A stretch of DNA of 64,000 nucleotides from Kribbella jiaozuonensis (GCF_005233875.1 NZ_SZPZ01000007.1:335287-399286); one strand, 5' to 3'. Positions 1 through 8,348 are shown, counted from the stretch's first letter. Numbers and translations are program-made. The notes: generated by a model not told the origin, from the sequence alone.

Positions 1-386
1 ACGACCTGCCCTCGCAGTACGGCGATCACCAGCGGAACCGTCTGTACACCGACCGCCTGGGCCAGCTGCGGGTTCGCGTCGATGTCGATCCGCGCGAGCA
101 GGAACTTACCGGCGTACTCCGTGGACAGCCGCGCGAGCACCGGGCCCAGCGCGACCGATCCCTGCGAGCGCTGCGACCAGAACTCGACCACGACCGGTAC
201 CTGCAGGGACCGCTCGATGACATCGCTCTGGAAGGTCGGCTCGCTCACGTTCAGCACGTACGACCCCGCGGCGCCGCCACCGCCCTGACCACCGGGCGCG
301 CCCGGCGCACCAGGAGCCGCACCGGCCGGCTTGCGCAGGCCCGACAGGTCGATCGCCCCGGGACGGGAGAAGTTGGACTGGCTCAC
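1..386 (-). CDS. Thioredoxin-fold co-chaperone, YbbN/CnoX-like (3' end cut by window)
   Basis: The reading frame starts at a GTG (386) and runs off the left edge, giving about 128 visible residues. A Gly/Pro/Ala-rich linker (about residues 20-42) precedes a thioredoxin fold beginning VLNVSEPTFQSDVIERS. The usual WCxxC active site reads W70-S-Q-R-S, so both redox cysteines are absent, while the following strand (LARIDIDANPQLAQAVGVQT) and the cis-Pro region are normal. A thioredoxin fold without the cysteines, with a linker in front, is typical of actinobacterial YbbN/CnoX holdase proteins, which also carry C-terminal TPRs; that part lies outside the window. It lies 49 bp downstream of the channel gene on the same strand. 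The fold is confident; the YbbN assignment is family inference. Confidence 0.8.
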   Translation of the reverse strand, partial: MSQSNFSRPGAIDLSGLRKPAGAAPGAPGAPGGQGGGGAAGSYVLNVSEPTFQSDVIERSLQVPVVVEFWSQRSQGSVALGPVLARLSTEYAGKFLLARIDIDANPQLAQAVGVQTVPLVIAVLRGQV

Positions 387-435
387 CACTGTCCTCGCAT
401 TCCGTGCGCACTACGTACGTTCACAGGTCCATCCT

Positions 436-2469
436 CTACGACGATGCCGAACTCTGCTGCCCCCGGGTCGCCATCAACAGCCGAGCCAGCCCACTCCGGG
501 TCCCGGCAACCGCCATCCGATCCCCCGCCCGAAGCTCCCGCTCAACCGCCGGCACCCGCTCGGCCACCGGCGCCCGCCCCGCAGACCGCGACTCCCGCTC
601 GCCTGCCGGCCCACGCCCTGCCGCCCGCGACTCCCGCTCACCCGCGGGCCCACGCCCTCCCGCCCGCGACTCCCGCTCAGCTCCCGGCCCGCGCCCACCC
701 GCCCGCGACTCCCGCTCGCCCGCCGGCACCCGACCGTTCTGACGCGCATCGCGGCCATTCTGACGCTCGGCGCCCGACGTCGGACTCCAGTCCCAGGGTT
801 CGCCCAGGTCCTGCCTCGCCAGCACCCGCAGTCCGCCGGCCTCGTCCAACTCCCCCATCCGTTTCCCAACGGCGATCGACCCGGGCTCGACAGTCACCTC
901 GGTCAGCAACAGCACCCGCCGACCAGCAGGCACAGTGACCTGACTCCGCCGGTTAGCCACCGCGGCAGCCACAGCCGGCGCGACCAGCATCGACACCGAC
1001 CGGCTATGACCGAGACCAAGCCGCCGCTCAACCCGCTGCGCCAGGTCGTGGTCGAACATCCGCATCGTGATCCACGCATCCGGGTTCAGATCCCGCGCCA
1101 TGATCGCGCACTCCAAATTCGTGATGTCCCCGTCGGTGATCGCCAGCACCGACTGACACCGCTGCACCCCGGCCGACCGCAGCGTCTCCTCATTGCTGCT
1201 GTCCCCGACCACCACCGGAATCTTCAACCGATGCGCAGTCTGGATCCCAGGAGCCTCGTCATCCTGATCCACCCCCACCACCGCAACCCCACGCTCAGTA
1301 AGAATCTCCAGCACTCGCGACCCGACCGTGCCGAGCCCACACACCACCACATGATTCCGCGGCCGCCCCCGCACCCCACCGATCAGCCGAGACAACCGGG
1401 CCCCGATCAGCGAGTCGACCACCACCGCCGTCAGCAGCGCCATCAACACGATCCCGGTCAGCTGCACCAGAACCGCGCTCACCTTCACCCACGGCTGCGC
1501 GTCGTTGAACTTGTCGTCGTCGATCCCCGCCGACGTCACCACCCCGGCCGCGAGGTACAGCGCCCGCCACCACTCGATCCCGCCGAAGAAGTGGATGACC
1601 CCCGTCCCGGCCACGATCAGGAACGCCATCACCGCCGCGATCTTCCGCACCCGGCTGTCGAGAATGTCCCGCAGCGCCATGAACCAGCCCGCCGGGCGGA
1701 CATCGCGACTCCGCCAAACCGTCCGTACGCCGGTGCCCAGCACGATGTCGCCATCCGGATCCGAACTCGACAACGGCAACAACGTCGGCGTCGCAGACGA
1801 ACTCGTATCCGCCAGCACAGTCAGATGCGGCTCCCGAATCAGATCGGCCTGCCCCGCCACCAGCCGACGCCCGCCAAGATCCAGCCAGGTCAGCTCGTCG
1901 TCCTCCAAGGCATCCGACACGAATGCCGGCGCAGCCAGCGACGGCCCGTTGATCACCACGCAGTCGCCGAGCAGCCGGTTCATGTGCTTACCCAGCCGCG
2001 GGTTGACCATCTGTACGACGATCCGCAGCTCCGGATCCATGTCCCGCGCGGTCAACGCCGTGTGCACGTTGTGAACGTCGTCGTTGTCCAGCAGCACCAG
2101 GGCGCGCGCCGTCGACGGCGCCCCGTCATCGGCAGCGTCGACCCCGGCGCGCCGCAGCAGCGATTCGCTGATCACGCGGGCGCCCATCGCGTTCGCGCCC
2201 AGCTCTTTGATCCGGTCGTAGTGACGCGAGTCCGGGTTGACGATCGCGGTGACCCGCTCGCCCGAACTCACCAGCTCGGTGGTGACCCGCAGCATCGTGC
2301 GATCCGAGCCGCAGACCACCACGCGGCGTCCGTCCGGCGGCCCGATCGCGCTGGTCGCCGCGGCAGTCAGGTCGGGCGGTGACGGCTCCTCAGAATCGGG
2401 CGGGCTCTCGGTACTCGCCCCACTGTTCCCGAAGAACGTGACAGATTTCCCCCATCGTGGCCTCCGCAC
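436..2469 (-). CDS. Two-RCK potassium channel/ion transport protein (CASTOR/POLLUX-like)
   Basis: A 677-residue protein. The N-terminal Rossmann/RCK domain begins RRVVVCGSDRTMLRV (about residue 49). A membrane part follows at about 275-355, with segments near IAAVMAFLIVAGTGVIHFF and VLVQLTGIVLMALLTAVV. A second RCK domain begins NHVVVCGLGTVGSRVLEIL and ends in a TrkA-C-like C-terminus. The arrangement, RCK before and after a pore-like membrane domain, resembles CASTOR/POLLUX-type nucleotide-gated cation channels. An insert of about 80 residues (565-644) containing four 12-residue repeats splits the last TrkA-C element. The start chosen is GTG 2469, which overlaps the icmA 3' end by 80 bp on the same strand; no better downstream start lies before the first Rossmann strand. 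Ion selectivity is not determinable here. Confidence 0.8.
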   Translation of the reverse strand: MRRPRWGKSVTFFGNSGASTESPPDSEEPSPPDLTAAATSAIGPPDGRRVVVCGSDRTMLRVTTELVSSGERVTAIVNPDSRHYDRIKELGANAMGARVISESLLRRAGVDAADDGAPSTARALVLLDNDDVHNVHTALTARDMDPELRIVVQMVNPRLGKHMNRLLGDCVVINGPSLAAPAFVSDALEDDELTWLDLGGRRLVAGQADLIREPHLTVLADTSSSATPTLLPLSSSDPDGDIVLGTGVRTVWRSRDVRPAGWFMALRDILDSRVRKIAAVMAFLIVAGTGVIHFFGGIEWWRALYLAAGVVTSAGIDDDKFNDAQPWVKVSAVLVQLTGIVLMALLTAVVVDSLIGARLSRLIGGVRGRPRNHVVVCGLGTVGSRVLEILTERGVAVVGVDQDDEAPGIQTAHRLKIPVVVGDSSNEETLRSAGVQRCQSVLAITDGDITNLECAIMARDLNPDAWITMRMFDHDLAQRVERRLGLGHSRSVSMLVAPAVAAAVANRRSQVTVPAGRRVLLLTEVTVEPGSIAVGKRMGELDEAGGLRVLARQDLGEPWDWSPTSGAERQNGRDARQNGRVPAGERESRAGGRGPGAERESRAGGRGPAGERESRAAGRGPAGERESRSAGRAPVAERVPAVERELRAGDRMAVAGTRSGLARLLMATRGQQSSASS
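568..723 (-). repeat. Four 36-bp tandem repeats encoding a 12-residue Arg/Glu/Gly unit
   Basis: The DNA contains four recurrences, 36 bp apart, of a core reading cgcgactcccgctc on the plus strand. On the coding strand this gives four units like GERESRAGGRGP. The block is in frame inside the potassium channel gene and lies in a loop of the terminal TrkA-C domain, because recognisable domain sequence (RVLARQDLGEPWDW before, ELRAGDRMAVAGTRSG after) flanks it. It is not a CRISPR: there are no unique spacers. Confidence 0.85.
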
Positions 2470-4063
2470 GCACTGCCTCCAGCATGGGTTCGATCAGGTT
2501 GCCAGTGCCGCTGGCCGCCTCCACCAGAGCCGTTAGCGTACGCCGTACCAGGTCCTCGTCACGCCCTGCCTTGCGTTCCGCGAGCACCCGGCACTGCTCG
2601 ATCTCGACCTCGTGCGAGACGCGGAGGATCTCCAGGTTGCCGGACACGGTGTCGGTCAGCGTGTTGACGCCGACGATCTTCTTCTCGCCCTTCTCGAGCT
2701 TCTGCTGGTACTCGAACGCGGCGTCGGCGATCTCGGCCATGAACCAGCCGTCCTCGATCCCGCGCAGGATGCCGCCGGTCATCGTCTCGTCCGGGCTCAT
2801 CTCCTTGATCCGGGCGAAAATCTGCTCAGCCTCGGCCTCGATGGCATCGGTGAGCGCCTCGACGTACCAGGATCCGCCGAGCGGGTCGGCGACGTTCGTG
2901 ACCCCGACCTCTTCCATCAGCACCGACTGCGTCCGCAGCGCGATCTCCGCGGACTCCGCGGTCGGCAGCGCGAGCGTCTCGTCGAGCGCGTTGGTGTGCA
3001 GCGAGTTCGTCCCGCCGAGCACCGCGGCCAGCGCCTCGACGGCCGTCCGTACGACGTTGTTCACCGGCTGCTGCGCGGTCAGGGACACGCCGGCCGTCTG
3101 GGTGTGGAACCGCAGCGACTGGGCCTTCTCCGTCTTCGCGCCGTACACATCGCGCAGCCAGCGGGCCCAGATCCGGCGGGCCGCACGGAACTTCGCGATC
3201 TCCTCGAAGAAGTCCAGGTGGCTGTCGAAGAAGAACGACAGGCCAGGCGCGAACACGTCGACGTCGAGCCCGCGGGACAGCCCGAGCTCGACGTACCCGA
3301 AGCCGTCGGCGAGCGTGTACGCGAGCTCCTGCGCAGCCGTCGAGCCGGCCTCACGGATGTGGTACCCCGAGACGCTGAGCGGCTTGTACGCCGGGATCGT
3401 GGTCGCGCAGTACTCCATCAGGTCGCCGATCAGGCGCAGATGCGGCTCCGGCGGGAACAGCCACTCCTTCTGCGCGATGTACTCCTTGAAGATGTCGGTC
3501 TGCAGCGTCCCGTTGAGCTTGGTGATGTCCGCGCCCTGCCGCTCGGCCGAGACGAGGTACATGCAGAACGCCGGTACGGCGGGGCCGGAGATCGTCATCG
3601 ACGTCGTGACGTCCTGCAGCGGGATGTCCTTGAACAGCCGGTCCATGTCGGCGGCCGAGTCGATCGCGACGCCGCAGTGCCCGACCTCGCCGAGCGACTT
3701 CGGGTCGTCGGAGTCGCGGCCCATCAGCGTCGGCATGTCGAACGCGACCGACAGGCCGCCGCCACCGCCGTTCAGGATCATCCGGTACCGCTCGTTGGTC
3801 TGCTCGGCGTTGCCGAAGCCGGCGAACTGACGGATCGTCCAGGTCCGGCCGCGGTACCCGGTCGGGTACAGCCCGCGGGTGAACGGGAACTCCCCCGGCC
3901 AGCCGATCCGCTCCATCCGCGGGTCCTCGACCCCCTCGGGCGGCCCGTAGACAGGCTCGACCTCGGTGCCGGAGAGCGTGGTGAAGTCCGCCTCCCGCTT
4001 GCGCGCCGCGTCGTACCGCTGCTGCCACCGGCTCCGGCCGGCCGCAATCGAATCGGCATCCAT
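2390..4063 (-). CDS. icmA: Isobutyryl-CoA mutase, large (catalytic) subunit
   Basis: A 557-residue stand-alone mutase barrel, the size of the known IcmA (about 566 residues). It lacks the B12-binding domain, which in this enzyme is a separate IcmB chain not encoded in this window. Two specificity residues separate isobutyryl-CoA mutase from methylmalonyl-CoA mutase: Phe80 in TIRQFAGFGN (Tyr in methylmalonyl mutase) and Gln198 in KEYIAQKEW (Arg there). Both are the isobutyryl/butyryl-CoA type, at exactly the published numbering. It interconverts isobutyryl-CoA and n-butyryl-CoA with adenosylcobalamin, linking valine breakdown to butyryl/crotonyl-CoA. The start is ATG 4063 behind GAGGAGGT. A MarR gene lies upstream and MeaB, the mutase-protecting GTPase, is 4.7 kb away. 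Confidence 0.92.
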   Translation of the reverse strand: MDADSIAAGRSRWQQRYDAARKREADFTTLSGTEVEPVYGPPEGVEDPRMERIGWPGEFPFTRGLYPTGYRGRTWTIRQFAGFGNAEQTNERYRMILNGGGGGLSVAFDMPTLMGRDSDDPKSLGEVGHCGVAIDSAADMDRLFKDIPLQDVTTSMTISGPAVPAFCMYLVSAERQGADITKLNGTLQTDIFKEYIAQKEWLFPPEPHLRLIGDLMEYCATTIPAYKPLSVSGYHIREAGSTAAQELAYTLADGFGYVELGLSRGLDVDVFAPGLSFFFDSHLDFFEEIAKFRAARRIWARWLRDVYGAKTEKAQSLRFHTQTAGVSLTAQQPVNNVVRTAVEALAAVLGGTNSLHTNALDETLALPTAESAEIALRTQSVLMEEVGVTNVADPLGGSWYVEALTDAIEAEAEQIFARIKEMSPDETMTGGILRGIEDGWFMAEIADAAFEYQQKLEKGEKKIVGVNTLTDTVSGNLEILRVSHEVEIEQCRVLAERKAGRDEDLVRRTLTALVEAASGTGNLIEPMLEAVRAEATMGEICHVLREQWGEYREPARF

Positions 4064-4091
4064 CAGTCAGACCTCCTCGGGAACTGGTCCC

Positions 4092-4120
4092 AAAATACTA
4101 GGACGTCCAACTATTTCCAA
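4092..4120 (-). promoter_or_regulatory. icmA promoter with overlapping 24-bp inverted repeat
   Basis: Read on the minus strand, TTGGAA (4120-4115) and TATTTT (4097-4092) are spaced 17 bp apart, a good sigma-A-type promoter 29 bp upstream of the icmA ATG. Between and overlapping them is an inverted repeat, 4093-4116, with a perfect GGACGTCC core and arms aaatacta/aactattt (6 of 8 complementary). It is an AT-rich island in GC-rich DNA. The placement is that of a repressor operator. The adjacent MarR regulator (4146-4646) is the natural candidate, but binding is inferred only. Confidence 0.65.
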
Positions 4121-4145
4121 CCGCGGAGCGCCTGAGGAGGCCCGA

Positions 4146-4646
4146 TCAGAAGTCGCCGGCGTTGTGGCGGAGGGGTTCCAGCACGGTCCAGAGCATCTTG
4201 AGTTGCTCGTCGGTGAGGCCGGAGACGGCGAAGTCGGCGGCGACCAGGTCCGCGGTGGCGCGTTCGACCAGGTCACGGCCCTCGGGGGTGATCTCGCACA
4301 GGATCGCGCGGCCGTCGTCGGGGTGCGGCGTACGCGTCACCAGGCCGGCCGCCTCCAGCCGGCGGACGATCGAGGTCACCGACGTTGGGTGCACCTGCAG
4401 GCGCTCGCCCATCTTGCCCAGCGGCAGCGAGCCTCGCCGCGAGAACGTGAGCAGCACCAGCGCCTCGAACCGCGCGAACGTCAGCCCGTGCTTGCGGAGG
4501 ATGTCGTCCAGCTCGTTGATCACGATCTGCTGCGCGCGCATCAGCGACGTGACGGCGCGCATCTGCTCGACCGCGCCCCACCGCCGCCCCCACTGCCGCG
4601 ACGCCTCGTCGATCGGATCGAACGGCAACGCCCTCTTCCTCGCCAT
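4146..4646 (-). CDS. MarR-family transcriptional regulator
   Basis: 166 residues with the winged-helix core LPLGKMGERLQVHPTSVTSIVRRLEAAGLVTRTPHPDDGR, where the recognition helix and wing DDGR are textbook MarR. Helices for dimerisation flank it on both sides. It is transcribed toward icmA, ending 82 bp before the icmA start. That gap contains a separate icmA promoter with an operator-like palindrome, so regulation of icmA by this protein in response to an acyl-CoA or free acid is plausible but not shown. The start is ATG 4646. Confidence 0.88.
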   Translation of the reverse strand: MARKRALPFDPIDEASRQWGRRWGAVEQMRAVTSLMRAQQIVINELDDILRKHGLTFARFEALVLLTFSRRGSLPLGKMGERLQVHPTSVTSIVRRLEAAGLVTRTPHPDDGRAILCEITPEGRDLVERATADLVAADFAVSGLTDEQLKMLWTVLEPLRHNAGDF

Positions 4647-4678
4647 GGGCCGAAGATTAGCCCGACACTAGGCAGACC

Positions 4679-5125
4679 ATGTCGAAACTCAGAGATTCGG
4701 ACTTCCCCGCCCTCGGGACCGAGACCCCCGCCGAACAGCTGATCAGTCTCCGGTTCCAGTGGTACAACCGGCAGGCCAACTGGGCCCGCATCGCCTACCG
4801 CGGCCTCGGGACCGTGCAACTCGTCGCCGCCCTGCTGATCGCGATCTCGGTCGCGTTCGACATACCGAAGTGGCTGGCGCCCGCGCTCGGTGGCGTGATC
4901 GCGCTGGCCGAAGGGATCCGGACGCTGTTCGGGTTCAAGGACTCCTATCCGACCTATCGCCGTACCGCGGAAGACCTGCGGAACGAGGCGTGGCTGTACG
5001 TCCAGCGCGCCGGGCAGTACGCGACCGCCGACGATGCCGGGAAGTTGCTGACCCAAAGGGTCGTCGAGATCAGCCACTCGGAGACTTCGGATTGGGAGGA
5101 GGCACTCAAGGCGCGGAGTGTATGA
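4679..5125 (+). CDS. DUF4231-type small membrane protein
   Basis: 148 residues. A soluble N-terminus contains a conserved-looking RFQWYNRQANWARIAYR. Two membrane helices follow at about 42-60 (LGTVQLVAALLIAISVAF) and 65-85 (WLAPALGGVIALAEGIRTLFG), then a soluble helical tail. This layout, with a YRRTAEDLRNEAWLY helix after the second segment, fits the DUF4231 family of unknown function. It is divergent from the MarR gene, with 32 bp between the starts, so the two may share a control region. No RBS is obvious in that short spacer and the transcript may be nearly leaderless. Confidence 0.7.
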   Translation: MSKLRDSDFPALGTETPAEQLISLRFQWYNRQANWARIAYRGLGTVQLVAALLIAISVAFDIPKWLAPALGGVIALAEGIRTLFGFKDSYPTYRRTAEDLRNEAWLYVQRAGQYATADDAGKLLTQRVVEISHSETSDWEEALKARSV

Positions 5126-5156
5126 AACTGTCCGCGGGGTCTGGGAGGGTGCGGGC

Positions 5157-5879
5157 ATGAGATTTCTCGAGCATGTGCGGGCCGAGAGTGCGCGGCTGGG
5201 TGAGGTGGCGCGGATGGGGCTCGACGCGGCCGTGCCCAGCTGTCCGGGGTGGACCGTGGACGATGTGGTTCGCCATGTGGCGATGGTCTATGTGCACAAG
5301 GTCGAGGTGCTGAAACTCGGCGCCCGCCCCGACCCGTGGCCGCCGGACTTCAGCGCCAACGAGACCCTCGCCTGGTACGACGAGGCGCGGGCGGCGCTCA
5401 TCAGCGCGCTGGAGGCGGCCGGGACCGATACGGAGACGTGGACGTTCAACCCGCGCGACACGACCTCCACCTTCTGGTACCGACGGATGGCGCACGAGAG
5501 TCTCATCCACCGCATCGATGTCGAGCAGGCTCACGACGTCGTCACGCCGATCGACACCGACCTGGCGCTCGACGGCATCGACGAGGTGCTGTACCCGAAT
5601 CTCGCCGGCCCGTGGTGGGAGGAGGGCGACACCGAGTACCCGATCGATGCCACGCTCCGGATCACCGCGGCCGGCCGGTCCTGGACGATCAACGCCGACG
5701 CGACGAGCATCGACGTACAGCAGGGCTCCGAGGGCGAGGCGGCGGCGGAGATCTTCGGTGATCCGGCGCCGATCTACCTGTGGCTGTGGGGGCGGGTCGG
5801 CGAGGACGCGATCCAGACCGTCGGCGACCCGAACGTCGTTCGTGCGTTCCGCGGCAGGATCTCGGAAGCCACGCAGTAG
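5157..5879 (+). CDS. Maleylpyruvate isomerase-fold (mycothiol-dependent) family protein
   Basis: 240 residues. The N-terminal DinB-like four-helix domain has VPSCPGWTVDDVVRHVAMVY, where the VPxCPGWTVxDLxxHV pattern and His are the divalent-metal/mycothiol signature of the MDMPI family. A second His-containing motif, MAHESLIHRIDVEQA, supplies further ligands. A C-terminal MDMPI_C domain follows (about 150-235). The substrate is unknown; most family members in actinomycetes are uncharacterised. The start ATG 5157 was chosen because GGGAGGG lies 8 bp upstream; an in-frame ATG at 5121 overlaps the previous gene and has no RBS. Confidence 0.82.
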   Translation: MRFLEHVRAESARLGEVARMGLDAAVPSCPGWTVDDVVRHVAMVYVHKVEVLKLGARPDPWPPDFSANETLAWYDEARAALISALEAAGTDTETWTFNPRDTTSTFWYRRMAHESLIHRIDVEQAHDVVTPIDTDLALDGIDEVLYPNLAGPWWEEGDTEYPIDATLRITAAGRSWTINADATSIDVQQGSEGEAAAEIFGDPAPIYLWLWGRVGEDAIQTVGDPNVVRAFRGRISEATQ

Positions 5880-5919
5880 CGATGTCCTCTGCGGGTCCTG
5901 CTGTTCGTTCCTTTGACGA

Positions 5920-5936
5920 GAGACCACAGTGGTCTC
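5920..5936. promoter_or_regulatory. Perfect 8+1+8 inverted repeat before the YCII/ECF42 operon
   Basis: The sequence GAGACCAC-A-GTGGTCTC is a perfect palindrome ending 6 bp before the AAGGAGGA ribosome-binding site of the YCII gene. There is no T-tract, so it does not look like a terminator of the gene before it. Its position suits an operator, or a hairpin controlling translation of the YCII-sigma operon. Confidence 0.5.
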
Positions 5937-5955
5937 AGCGAGAAGGAGGACTCAG

Positions 5956-6303
5956 ATGGCGCAGTACCTTGCACTGACCTACACCGCGGACGTCGATTGG
6001 TGGGCGCCCGAGCAGGCCGAGGAGCTGGCCGAGTACCGGAAGTTCGGCGTCGAGTACGCCGAGCAGGTCAAGGCGAGCGCCGTGCTGCATCCGACCGCGA
6101 CGGCGACCGTCGTCCGGGTCGAGGGCGCACGTGGCGGACCGGTGATCACCACCGACGGCCCGTACGCCGAGACCAAGGAAGCGCTGACCGGCTACTACCT
6201 GATCGAGGCCGACGACCTCGAGGCGGCGGTCAAGATCGCGGCCGAGATCCCGGCAGCGTGGGGCGGAGCGGTCGAGGTGCGGCCGGTCATCATCGCCAAA
6301 TGA
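5956..6303 (+). CDS. YCII-related DGPF-domain protein, partner of ECF42 sigma factor
   Basis: 115 residues of the YCII/DGPF family: a ferredoxin-like fold with TTDGPYAETKEALTGYYLIE carrying the DGP[FY] motif, and the conserved His in AVLHPTATATVV. Start ATG 5956 has AAGGAGGA 6 bp upstream. The stop overlaps the next start in ATGA (6300-6303), so the two are translationally coupled. Genes of this kind sit next to ECF42 sigma factors across bacteria and are reported targets of them. Biochemical function is unknown. Confidence 0.88.
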   Translation: MAQYLALTYTADVDWWAPEQAEELAEYRKFGVEYAEQVKASAVLHPTATATVVRVEGARGGPVITTDGPYAETKEALTGYYLIEADDLEAAVKIAAEIPAAWGGAVEVRPVIIAK

Positions 6304-7547
6304 ACCAGCGGTACGACGTAGTTGCCGACACGATCCGGATCGAGGGGACGCGGATCCTCGCCACCCTGATCCGGACCGTCGGAGACGTGCAGCTCGCCGA
6401 GGACGCCGTCCAGGAGGCAGCCCTGGCGGCGCTCGGCGCGTGGGAGGTGACCGGCGTACCGCCCGAGCCGCGGGCCTGGCTGACCGTGACCGCTCGGCGT
6501 AAGGCGATCGACATCATCCGCCGCGAAGGCGCCCGCGCCGGCAAGGAACGGGCCGGCGCCGACCTGATCGAGCTGTCCCGGGGTGAACCAGACTCGGACG
6601 AGGTCGTCCACGACGACCTCCTGCGGCTCATCTTCACCTGCTGCCACCCGTCGCTCTCACCGCCGACCCGAGTCGCTCTGGCCCTGCGCACGCTCTGTGG
6701 GCTCTCGTCCGCGCAGATCGCGGACGTACTGCTCACCACCGAGGTCGCGACCACCAAGCGGCTGGTCCGTGCCCGCCAGAAGATTGCCGCTGCTCGCATC
6801 CCGTACCGGGTCCCGCCTGAGGCCGAGCTGCCCGAACGGCTGCCGGCGGTCTGTGCGGTCATCCACAGCCTCTACACCGCGGGCCATGCTCCGTCCGAGG
6901 GCGAGGCGGCGTACGACGTCGACGTCTGCGCGGAGGGGATCCGCCTGGCCGAGCTCCTGTACACGCTGCTGCCCGGCCAACCCACGCCGACTGCGGTGTT
7001 GGCGCTCCTGCTCCTGACGGAAGCCCGGCGGCCGGCTCGTGTCGACGAGTCCGGCGAGGTGGTGACGCTGGACCTCCAGGACCGCTCCCGGTGGGACCAG
7101 AGCCTGATCACGCGCGGTGTCGGGCTCCTGAACGAGTCGCTGGAGCGCTCGGATCGTCAGGCCGACGCGTATCAGCTGCAGGCCGCAATCGCGGCCGAGC
7201 ATGCGCGAGTCCCGAGCTATACGGCGACCGACTGGCGCGAGATCGTCCGCCTGTACGACCTGCTCGTCGAGATCTCCCCCAGCCCGGCAGCCGAGCTGGC
7301 CCGCGTGGTCGCGATCGCCGAAACCGGCGAGGTCGACGCCGCCCTCAACCTCCTGGACGCCATCCCACCCAGCTCACGCCGGCACGCAATCCGCGCCGAA
7401 CTCCTCGCCCGCCACCACCGCTACGCCGAAGCCGTCCAAGAACTGGACGAAGCACTAGCCACCGCCCCGGCAACTCACCCCGAACGCGCCCACCGCGAAC
7501 GCCGCCGAGCCCACTTCCAACAACTAGCCGCGCGTCCGGCTGGTTAA
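6300..7547 (+). CDS. ECF sigma factor, ECF42 type with C-terminal TPR-like extension
   Basis: 415 residues, far longer than a minimal ECF sigma. Sigma-2 covers about 1-80 (DAVQEAALAALGAWEVTGVPPEPRAW without a break, then an RRKAID helix). The sigma-4 helix-turn-helix is near LSSAQIADVLLTTEVATTKRLVRAR. A long helical C-terminal region follows, with GLLNESLERSDRQADAYQLQAAIAA and RYAEAVQELDEAL reminiscent of TPRs. Linkage to a DGPF protein and this extension define group ECF42, which has no anti-sigma factor and is thought to be governed by its C-terminus. The 3' end overlaps the convergent PH-domain gene by 4 bp. Confidence 0.9.
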   Translation: MNQRYDVVADTIRIEGTRILATLIRTVGDVQLAEDAVQEAALAALGAWEVTGVPPEPRAWLTVTARRKAIDIIRREGARAGKERAGADLIELSRGEPDSDEVVHDDLLRLIFTCCHPSLSPPTRVALALRTLCGLSSAQIADVLLTTEVATTKRLVRARQKIAAARIPYRVPPEAELPERLPAVCAVIHSLYTAGHAPSEGEAAYDVDVCAEGIRLAELLYTLLPGQPTPTAVLALLLLTEARRPARVDESGEVVTLDLQDRSRWDQSLITRGVGLLNESLERSDRQADAYQLQAAIAAEHARVPSYTATDWREIVRLYDLLVEISPSPAAELARVVAIAETGEVDAALNLLDAIPPSSRRHAIRAELLARHHRYAEAVQELDEALATAPATHPERAHRERRRAHFQQLAARPAG

Positions 7548-8260
7548 TCCTCGTCGGTCCAGTTGCCGCGTTCGCTGTTGAAGATCGACTTGGTGGCGGA
7601 CGGGGACGACGAGGGGCGGGCCTGCGGTGCGGTGGTCGTGATCACCGGCGCGGTGGCGGTGACCTCCTGCGCCGAGTCCATCCCGATCGGACCGGTGCCG
7701 TCGTCGTCGGAGTCCTCGTCGCCCTGCAGTACGTCGACGCTCGCCGACGCGCGCAGACCGGTGCGCTGGATGACTCGCTGGATGGTCAGGTCGCGGTCAT
7801 CGGGCCGGCTGACCCATTTGATCTCGCGGAAACCCTGGTCCTGCGCGGCCGACTCGAAGACGAAGTGGCCGTAGCCCAGCATCCGGCCGATGATCGGCTT
7901 CTGCAGCGTGATGTCGAGGACCCGGGCGATCGGGGTGGTCGCGACGGTCTGGGAGAAGACGCCGCGGATCCGCATCACCCGCATGTTGGTGACCACGAAG
8001 CGGTCCCGATGGTGGGTGAGGAACTGCCAGAAGGCATGGGTCAGCAACACCAGCACGATCGCCAGCAGCACCGGCTGCCCGCCGATCGCGGTGGCGGCCA
8101 TCGTCAGCAGCAGCGCGGCCGCCAGCGCAACCTCGAGCATCGGCACCGAATACACCACCCAGTGCTGCCGCACCTCGTCGATGACGACCTCGCCCTCGTC
8201 CGAGATCAGGTGGCGCCGGACCTTCGGGTCGAAGATCCGGAACACGCCTATGCCGGCCAT
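7544..8260 (-). CDS. PH-domain (bPH2) membrane protein
   Basis: 238 residues. Two hydrophobic segments near residues 32-70 (VPMLEVALAAALLLTMAATA and PVLLAIVLVLLTHAFWQFL) are followed by a bacterial PH-like domain: HHRDRFVVTNMRVMRIRGVFSQ, then TTPIARVLDITLQKPIIGRMLGYG. The C-terminal 70 residues are acidic then Ser/Thr/Pro-rich and probably disordered. Start ATG 8260 has GGGGAG 7 bp upstream and an N-terminus (AGIGVFRIFDPKVRRHLI) typical of these proteins. Function unknown. Confidence 0.82.
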   Translation of the reverse strand: MAGIGVFRIFDPKVRRHLISDEGEVVIDEVRQHWVVYSVPMLEVALAAALLLTMAATAIGGQPVLLAIVLVLLTHAFWQFLTHHRDRFVVTNMRVMRIRGVFSQTVATTPIARVLDITLQKPIIGRMLGYGHFVFESAAQDQGFREIKWVSRPDDRDLTIQRVIQRTGLRASASVDVLQGDEDSDDDGTGPIGMDSAQEVTATAPVITTTAPQARPSSSPSATKSIFNSERGNWTDED

Positions 8261-8348
8261 CCACTCACTCCCCTGGCGCGCTGTTGTGTGACCCCGTACA
8301 GCCAAGTGTCCCGCACGATCGCTCGCAACGGGACACTCAGACGGCAGA

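Noticed and set aside
568..723. CRISPR-like 36-bp periodicity
   Set aside because: The repeats are contiguous, in frame with a protein, and have no unique spacers.
331..2382. A 683-residue open frame on the plus strand opposite the channel gene
   Set aside because: Pro/Arg/His-rich translation with no domain; it mirrors the codon bias of the minus-strand gene, as expected in GC-rich DNA.
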